From the NCBI GenBank assembly GCA_012514775.1, contig JAAYZQ010000233.1, positions 1 through 5,464 of the forward strand: 5,464 bases of DNA, written 5' to 3'. Shown here one piece after another: positions 1 to 4,110 of this stretch. This DNA comes from Anaerolineaceae bacterium. Its GTDB lineage: Bacteria; Chloroflexota; Anaerolineae; JAAYZQ01. The notes under the pieces are model-generated. The model was not told where the DNA came from. It saw only the letters and a program-made list of their open reading frames with translations, and made no database searches. The translations under genes were made by a program, and so were the position numbers. The first letter of the stretch is position 1. Each line of letters begins with the position of its first letter.

Positions 1-2
1 AA

Positions 3-92
3 GATCACCAGGGAATGGCCAAGGTGTACCAGGTGAGACAAGTGCTGAAGGCCATTGATCGGTTAGAGGCAGAGGGCTATGCTGAAGGATGA
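3..92 (+). CDS. 3' end of an unrecognised small ORF upstream of hicB (possible HicA remnant)
   Basis: An open frame enters from the left edge and stops at 90-92, giving 29 visible codons; an internal ATG lies at 15. Its stop overlaps the hicB start by 14 bases, the kind of translational coupling seen in toxin-antitoxin pairs. The stretch VRQVLKAIDRLEAEGY loosely resembles the N-terminal helix of HicA toxins (KVRxVxKxIExDGW-type). The residues that should follow in HicA, including the catalytic His of the G-S-H-x-x-[FY] segment, are absent because the frame stops five codons later. It could therefore be a deleted HicA or the tail of an unrelated protein. The similarity is by eye only and the identity is weak. 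Confidence 0.25.
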   Translation, partial: DHQGMAKVYQVRQVLKAIDRLEAEGYAEG

Positions 93-405
93 TCGGTATA
101 CGTATCGCGTAACGTGGTCGGAAGAGGACGGCGAGTACGTTGGCCTGTGCGCCGAGTTTCCAAGCCTGAGCTGGTTGGCCTCGACACCAGAATCTGCGCT
201 GGAAGGGATTCGTCAGCTTGTGGCCGACATCGTCGCCGATCTAGGGGCCAATGATGAGCCAATTCCAGAGCCGATTGCTGTGCGGCGCTATAGCGGCAGG
301 TTCATGGTCCGGGTTCCGCCCGAGATTCATCGCCAGCTTGTGCTGGAGGCCGCCGAAAGTGGTGTGAGCTTGAATCGGATCGTGAGCGCCAAGCTGAGCC
401 AGTGA
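79..405 (+). CDS. hicB: HicB-family antitoxin (type II toxin-antitoxin)
   Basis: A 108-residue protein with the two-part HicB layout. Residues about 7-56 form the degraded RNase H-like HicB fold: YRVTWSEEDGEYVGLCAEFP is the typical strand-turn-strand opening, followed by a W-L-A-S-T-P-E-S-A-L-E-G-I helix. Residues about 70-108 form a ribbon-helix-helix DNA-binding tail (GRFMVRVPPEIHRQLVLEAA, then S-G-V-S-L-N-R). In known HicAB pairs HicB neutralises the HicA mRNA interferase and represses its own operon through this tail. The ATG at 79 is preceded by purine-rich AGAGGCAGAGGG at the right distance. No intact hicA is visible: the upstream frame stops at 92 and nothing HicA-like follows. The gene may be an orphan antitoxin, or hicA may lie further left. 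Family assignment is firm; the partner is unknown. Confidence 0.85.
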   Translation: MLKDDRYTYRVTWSEEDGEYVGLCAEFPSLSWLASTPESALEGIRQLVADIVADLGANDEPIPEPIAVRRYSGRFMVRVPPEIHRQLVLEAAESGVSLNRIVSAKLSQ

Positions 406-412
406 GAAAGAA

Positions 413-520
413 ATGCATGTGAGCGAATACAGGTCAATCGGCACGGGCAGACAAGGGTACGGCATCCACTGGCCCAAGGCTGATAATCTCGCCATTTTTC
501 CCATGTTAAAGCGCGCCGAA
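413..520 (+). pseudogene. DUF2442-like C-terminal fragment
   Basis: Starting at an ATG eight bases after hicB, with a GAGAAAG purine stretch before it, the frame reads EYRSIGTGRQGYGIHWPKAD followed by N-L-A-I-F-P-M-L-K. This resembles the C-terminal signature of DUF2442 proteins, roughly W-x-L-I-G-x-G-x-G-I-H-W-P-D-x-D-E-D-[IL]-S-V-x-G-L-L. The conserved G-I-H-W-P core is intact, but the acidic D-E-D that follows is degraded. The ~45 N-terminal residues of the family are missing. The frame stays open to 685, but after ~520 it only shadows the next gene. DUF2442 proteins often sit beside DUF4160 partners in toxin-antitoxin-like pairs, which fits the HicB neighbour. I recognised it by motif and could not align it. 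Confidence 0.45.
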
Positions 521-534
521 CTCTGGCGCCAGAG
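521..534. repeat. Perfect 14-bp palindrome at a gene-remnant junction
   Basis: CTCTGGCGCCAGAG equals its own reverse complement with no central spacer. It lies between the DUF2442-like fragment and the GH18-like frame. It could be an operator-type dyad or a scar of rearrangement. No second copy was noticed in the window. Confidence 0.6.
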
Positions 535-545
535 AGCGTTCATTA

Positions 546-1217
546 ATGCAGATGGCATGGATGGGCGTGCCCCTGCAAAAGCAAGGACCCTTGGGCGTGG
601 ACGGCTGGGTGAACCTCGCCGACGAGAGCGTGCGCCTGGAGATAGCTTCCTTTGCGACCAGTCTCGTCGAGGAGGCAGGCTTTGACGGCGTGCACCTGGA
701 CGTCGAGACGGTTCCAGATGGAGACCCCAGTTACCTCCTTCTTTTGGATGAGGTCAGGGCGGCTCTGCCGGCGGACCGGCTTCTGAGTGTGGCAAGCGGC
801 TACTGGGTGCCGGCGGCCGTGAATTCGCTGCCTATCGTGGGCGGCTACAAGTGGAGTGAACACTACTATCGAGCAGTGGCAGCGCGCGTGGATCAGATCG
901 CGGCCATGACCTATGACAGCCTGATGCCTTACCCCGCGCTCTACCGGGTCTGGATGCGCGAACAGGTCAGTGGGATTTCCAGCAGCCTGGAAGACACGGA
1001 CGTCGAGCTGTTGGTCGGGGTTTCGGCGTCGCGAGAAAAGACGGACACTCACCATCCGGGGGCTGAGGGCGTGGCGAACGGCCTGGCCGGGTTGTGTGCA
1101 GCCCTGAAGGCTGGAAGCCATGCAGGCGGGGTGGCGGTCTATGCCGCGTGGGAAGCAACGGCAGAGGACTGGGAGACGTGGGATCGCTGGCAAGGCGGCC
1201 AGGAACCTACCCGTTAG
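546..1217 (+). CDS. GH18-like (chitinase-fold) protein, N-terminally truncated
   Basis: A 223-residue protein resembling the later part of a glycoside hydrolase family 18 TIM barrel. Residues 46-54 (FDGVHLDVE) match the GH18 strand-4 signature D-G-x-D-x-D-x-E. The last Asp (D52) and the acid/base Glu (E54) are kept, and His50 replaces the middle Asp. Residues 115-124 (VDQIAAMTYD) match the strand-6 M-x-Y-D segment, and GVAVYAAWEA near 195-204 looks like the last strand with its Trp. In complete GH18 domains the strand-4 motif follows about 100 or more residues carrying strands 1-3. Here only 46 precede it, and there is no signal peptide. The frame is open only back to 510, after a stop at 507-509, so the missing part is not directly upstream. 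ATGs at 546, 552 and 561 are possible starts, none with a strong ribosome-binding site. It is probably a non-functional relic, or a divergent protein that has lost hydrolase activity. Confidence 0.6.
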   Translation: MQMAWMGVPLQKQGPLGVDGWVNLADESVRLEIASFATSLVEEAGFDGVHLDVETVPDGDPSYLLLLDEVRAALPADRLLSVASGYWVPAAVNSLPIVGGYKWSEHYYRAVAARVDQIAAMTYDSLMPYPALYRVWMREQVSGISSSLEDTDVELLVGVSASREKTDTHHPGAEGVANGLAGLCAALKAGSHAGGVAVYAAWEATAEDWETWDRWQGGQEPTR

Positions 1218-1398
1218 CGTTCGCCGGCCTACAAAAAGGGACTTGATACCCTGAAAACTCGGAGTGTCAATACCGTCCGCCAAATAGCACGGCCTTGACG
1301 AGTGGGCCATCCATTCGCTTCAACCCATCCCCAACCTTCCTCCAACCAAAGGCAAAGGCGATCCCAACCCTTGCCAACAACAGGGGGTCATTCCTCCG

Positions 1399-1407
1399 TG
1401 GTACAAT
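1399..1407 (+). promoter_or_regulatory. Putative extended -10 promoter for the hydrolase-rhodanese operon
   Basis: TGGTACAAT reads as the extended -10 element TGn-TATAAT with one mismatch. It lies 64 bases before the ATG at 1472 and implies a leader of roughly 60 bases. No good -35 box sits 17 bases upstream, which is acceptable for extended -10 promoters. TTGCCA at 1371-1376 is too far away. The rest of the 1218-1471 spacer shows no gene and no convincing terminator. Confidence 0.45.
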
Positions 1408-1460
1408 GTTGCGGACAGCCATTGGCGCTCGCCCGCCCGAGAAACGGCGGACTGACGAAA

Positions 1461-1466
1461 AGGAGG
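1461..1466 (+). promoter_or_regulatory. Ribosome-binding site fixing the hydrolase start
   Basis: AGGAGG, a full Shine-Dalgarno core, ends five bases before the ATG at 1472. This decides the start. The same frame is open back to an upstream start codon at 1295, but that extension lies across the likely promoter and reads as low-quality protein. Confidence 0.85.
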
Positions 1467-1471
1467 AAACG

Positions 1472-2116
1472 ATGGCCTTTCGGTTTATTCCGGGGAGCAG
1501 CGTCCAGGTGCCCGACATACCATATCGGGCGGCCGTCGAGTTGCCCGCCGGCGACACGGCCCTGGTCGTGGTCGATATGCAAAACGACTTTGTCAAGGAG
1601 GGCGGCAGCCTGGTGGTCCCGGCCGCCATCGAAACCGTGCCCACCATCCGCCGCCTGCTGCGCGACGCGCGGGATGCGGGGGTCCGCATTGCCTACACGC
1701 AGGACACACAGGTGGAAGACGATCCGGAATTCGACATCTGGCCACCACACTGCCTGATCGATACCTGGGGCTGGCAGATCGTCGACGAGCTTGCCCCCCT
1801 TCCCGGCGACCTCATTTGCCGCAAGAACCGCTACGATGGCTTTTACGGAACCTGGCTCGACCATTTTCTGTCCAACATCTGGAAGGTCAACAACGTGGTC
1901 ATCGTCGGGACCGTGTCCAACATCTGCGTGGCCCACACAGCGGCCTCGGCCGGGCTGCGCTGGTACCACGTCGTCCTGCCCGCCGATGGGATGTCGGCTC
2001 TCACCGAGTTCGACCAGGCGCTCACGCTCCGCCAGGTGTCGTCACTGTACAACGGCACCGTGCTTCGCCGCGCCGATGACCTGTCCTTTGCCGCCTCGCC
2101 AGAGCCGGAGGACTGA
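1472..2116 (+). CDS. Isochorismatase-family cysteine hydrolase
   Basis: A 214-residue protein of the isochorismatase-like hydrolase superfamily (isochorismatases, nicotinamidases, N-carbamoylsarcosine amidases, ureidoacrylate hydrolases), of normal length. The catalytic triad is visible. Asp35 lies in LVVVDMQNDF. Lys118 lies in CRKNRYDGFYGTWLD, the usual K-x-R-Y-x-x-F-x-x-T segment. The nucleophile Cys152 lies in VIVGTVSNICVAHTA, the usual G-x-x-[TS]-N-x-C-V segment. A-[LIVM]-S-x-x-x-F near 176-180 and a C-terminal helix complete the fold. No signal peptide is seen, so it should act in the cytoplasm. These enzymes hydrolyse amide or vinyl-ether bonds, and the substrate cannot be read from the sequence. 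The HCLIDTWGW stretch (93-101), in place of the usual P-H-C-x-x-G-[ST]-x-G, suggests a divergent pocket. It is the first gene of a tight operon with the rhodanese. Confidence 0.9.
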   Translation: MAFRFIPGSSVQVPDIPYRAAVELPAGDTALVVVDMQNDFVKEGGSLVVPAAIETVPTIRRLLRDARDAGVRIAYTQDTQVEDDPEFDIWPPHCLIDTWGWQIVDELAPLPGDLICRKNRYDGFYGTWLDHFLSNIWKVNNVVIVGTVSNICVAHTAASAGLRWYHVVLPADGMSALTEFDQALTLRQVSSLYNGTVLRRADDLSFAASPEPED

Positions 2117-2119
2117 GGC

Positions 2120-3151
2120 ATGGGCCGGAGAGGGGTGGCCCGCCGCCTGAGCCGGGCCGGCGCGCTGCTGCTGCTCACGGCGCTGCTGGCCTGCCAGGCA
2201 GGCCAGCAACAGCCCGCCGACCTGATGCCCGACCCGGGCTCGGGCTATCCCAACGCGCGCTTGTTGGTGGACGTCCACTGGCTGGCCGAGAACCTGGACG
2301 AGCCCGGCCTGCGCGTCGTGGACATGCGCAGCGCCGACGCCTATGCCCGCGGGCACGTACCCGGCGCCGTCAACGTCCCGGTGGGCCAGATTGCGTCCAC
2401 GGTCGACGGCATACCCCTGGAGTTTGACCACGACAAGGTGCAGGACACCCTGAATCGGGCAGGGATTGGCCCGGAAACGACGGTGGTCATCTATGACAAC
2501 CTGGGCATGATGGACGCCGCCCGCTTTTTCTGGACGCTGGAGTACGTGGGCCACGGCGACGTGCGGCTGGTGGATGGCGGTTGGAATGCCTGGCAGGCCA
2601 GCGGCCTCCCGACCGAGACAGAGACGCCCGAGGTAGAGCCGACGACGTATCCCCTGCGCGTGGACGCGGACAAGCTCGCGACCGCGGACGAGGTCCTGGC
2701 CCGCCTGCACGAGCCGGGCGTGACAATCGTCGATGCCCGCTCGCCCCAGGAGTACACCGGCGAGGTCGCCCTGGCCGAGCGAGGCGGCCACATTCCAGGG
2801 GCCGTCAACCTGGTGTGGCTGGAGGCACTGACCGGCGGCGACACGGTCTATACCGTCGATCCCCGCTGGCGCGCCGAGCTGGAGGACGAGGACGTAGAGC
2901 TGCTCAAGCCGGCGGACGAGATCCAGATGCTGCTGGACGACCTGGGCCTCACGCCGGAGCAGGAGGTCATCACCTACTGCCACACCCTGTGGCGCGGCGC
3001 CCACGTCTATTACCTGCTGCGCTTGATGGGTTACGAGGACGTGCGGGGCTACGACGGTTCCTGGGCCGAGTGGGGTAACCACCCCGATCTGCCCGTCGTC
3101 ACCGGCCCTGACCCGCGTGGTCAAGAGTCGCCGGCCGAGCCGGGCCAGTAG
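2120..3151 (+). CDS. Two-domain rhodanese (sulfurtransferase) lipoprotein
   Basis: A 343-residue protein. An Arg-rich N-terminus and the hydrophobic run GALLLLTALLAC form a lipoprotein signal with the lipidated Cys at 25, so the mature protein should be anchored outside the cytoplasmic membrane. Two rhodanese domains follow, at about 48-163 and 185-327. Each has a CH2A-type segment (VVDMRSADAYARGHVPGAVN and IVDARSPQEY...GHIPGAVN) and a G-G-W-x-x-W or D-G-S-W-x-x-W end. The first domain has Asp126 where the catalytic Cys would be, the normal inactive N-domain arrangement. The second has the catalytic Cys287 in C-H-T-L-W-R. Such enzymes move sulfane sulfur from thiosulfate or 3-mercaptopyruvate to acceptors. 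The loop is odd in having Leu290 where rhodaneses usually have Gly. Translation starts three bases after the hydrolase stop, with GGAGGA at 2107-2112 inside the upstream gene, so the two are almost certainly cotranscribed. Confidence 0.9.
   Translation: MGRRGVARRLSRAGALLLLTALLACQAGQQQPADLMPDPGSGYPNARLLVDVHWLAENLDEPGLRVVDMRSADAYARGHVPGAVNVPVGQIASTVDGIPLEFDHDKVQDTLNRAGIGPETTVVIYDNLGMMDAARFFWTLEYVGHGDVRLVDGGWNAWQASGLPTETETPEVEPTTYPLRVDADKLATADEVLARLHEPGVTIVDARSPQEYTGEVALAERGGHIPGAVNLVWLEALTGGDTVYTVDPRWRAELEDEDVELLKPADEIQMLLDDLGLTPEQEVITYCHTLWRGAHVYYLLRLMGYEDVRGYDGSWAEWGNHPDLPVVTGPDPRGQESPAEPGQ
2184..2208. repeat. 25-bp inverted repeat inside the lipobox codons
   Basis: TGCTGGCCTGCC and GGCAGGCCAGCA are perfect 12-base arms around a single A. 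In RNA this gives an 11-bp GC-rich stem with a CAG loop, about 65-90 bases after the rhodanese start codon. It encodes the end of the signal peptide and the lipidation Cys. It may slow translation or transcription there, or be a by-product of GC-rich codon choice. Confidence 0.6.
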
Positions 3152-3177
3152 CAAACACACCGTCCATCAATGGAGGC

Positions 3178-4023
3178 TTACGGGTTCTCGTACTGGCCCA
3201 CCTCCTGCCAGTCCACCAGGGAGCGGGCCAGGTCGCCTTTCAGGTACTGCTCCGAGTAGAGGTACACGGCGCCGGTGGAGGCGCGGATCTGGCGAATGTC
3301 GTCGTAGCCCGGGTCCTGGAGCAGGGCGGCCACGCGCTGCTCGACGTCGCTGGGGTCCATGTCAAAGGGCGTGACGGTGAACAGCGAGACGTTGGTCGGC
3401 CGCGGATAGACCCGCGACTCTTCGCGCACGGTCTCGGCGATGGCTGCCAGGGGGTCGTCCTCTTCCATGCGGGCCAGGAGGGTGGCATAGTTGGCCGTGA
3501 TGTGCCGCTCGGAGTAGAGGTAGACGCTGCCATTGGAGAGGGTGAGGGCGCGCACGTCGCCGTAGGCCTCGTCGGCTTGCAGGCGGGGCACGATGGCCAG
3601 GACGTCCGCCTCCAGGCCCAGCTCGGAGGGGATAAGGGCCAGCGACGTGGCGGCCGTAAGGTGGTTCATCTCTTTTGATTCCTGCCGCACCCTGGCCGCG
3701 ATGCGGGCCTTGGCTTCTTCCGTAAGGGCCTGCTCCTCGGCCTGGGGCAGGGCCAGGTACTGCTCCGAATAGAAAAAGTAGGTGGCCTCGCTGGTGCGCA
3801 GGGCCTTCAGATCCTGGTTCTGCTCGTCCAGGAACAGGTCGGCGAGGACCGCCTCAACCTGGTCCCGCCCCAGGCCGGCAAAGAACGGGCCCAGGGCTTC
3901 GCTCGGCGTGACCTGGCCCAACTCCTGCGAGTCGTGCCGGATGAGGGCCGCGAGCTGGGCGCGCAGCTCGGCCATTTCGTCCTGTTCGGCCTCGGCGGGG
4001 GCCAGGGGTGCGTTTTCTTCCAT
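3178..4023 (-). CDS. Acidic protein of three YSE-motif repeats, family not recognised
   Basis: A 281-residue cytoplasmic-type protein with no signal peptide, membrane segment or cysteine. It consists of an acidic N-terminal ~19 residues and three related repeats at about 20-91, 105-176 and 194-262. Each ends in a matching motif: YFFYSEQYL (82-90), VYLYSERHI (167-175) and VYLYSEQYL (253-261). The spacing between motifs is 85 and 86 residues. Repeats 2 and 3 open with V-R-[QE]-E-S and share D-[VI]-R-x-[LI]-x-x-[ST]-x-G-x-V-Y-L-Y-S-E, so repeat 1 is the most diverged. The helix-rich start followed by a likely beta-hairpin with a turn at [NT]-G recalls a winged helix, which is an inference only. 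The ATG at 4021-4023 has GAGGTG four bases upstream. It lies 87 bases downstream of the AOR gene on the same strand, suggesting an operon and an accessory or regulatory role in that system. I do not know its function. Confidence 0.75.
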   Translation of the reverse strand: MEENAPLAPAEAEQDEMAELRAQLAALIRHDSQELGQVTPSEALGPFFAGLGRDQVEAVLADLFLDEQNQDLKALRTSEATYFFYSEQYLALPQAEEQALTEEAKARIAARVRQESKEMNHLTAATSLALIPSELGLEADVLAIVPRLQADEAYGDVRALTLSNGSVYLYSERHITANYATLLARMEEDDPLAAIAETVREESRVYPRPTNVSLFTVTPFDMDPSDVEQRVAALLQDPGYDDIRQIRASTGAVYLYSEQYLKGDLARSLVDWQEVGQYENP

Positions 4024-4047
4024 CGTTCACCTCGTCTGTGCAGCCGT

Positions 4048-4076
4048 GGAGGCGAGGCCCGCCGGGCCTCGCCTCC
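4048..4076 (-). terminator. Strong hairpin between the AOR gene and the three-repeat gene, no U-tract
   Basis: GGAGGCGAGGCCC and GGGCCTCGCCTCC are perfect 13-base arms around a 3-base loop. In the leftward transcript the hairpin falls after the AOR stop and about 25 bases before the next start codon. No run of U follows it, so it is not a textbook intrinsic terminator. It could instead attenuate read-through or protect the 3' end of the AOR message after processing, giving the two genes different expression levels. A smaller 5-bp stem (CCGGC/GCCGG, 4093-4106) lies just after the AOR stop. Confidence 0.45.
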
Positions 4077-4110
4077 TCCGGGTTATCGTTCTCCGGCTTC
4101 GGCCGGGCGG

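Noticed and set aside
1243..1271. TTGATA followed 17 bases later by GTCAAT as a promoter
   Set aside because: The -10 match is poor and the extended -10 at 1399-1407 is better placed.
543..1310. Long open frame on the - strand opposite the GH18-like gene
   Set aside because: Its translation is Arg/His/Pro/Gln-rich with no motif, whereas the + strand frame has recognisable GH18 motifs.
1295..1471. Upstream extension of the isochorismatase-family frame
   Set aside because: It spans the putative promoter, reads as low-complexity non-homologous sequence, and the AGGAGG at 1461-1466 clearly points to the ATG at 1472.
2042..3160. 372-codon open frame on the - strand opposite the rhodanese gene
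   Set aside because: It is a shadow of high-GC codons; the + strand protein has two clear rhodanese domains and a lipobox.
3163..3174. TCCAT/ATGGA inverted repeat between the convergent genes as a bidirectional terminator
   Set aside because: The stem is only 5 bp with a 2-base gap and no T-run, too weak to call.
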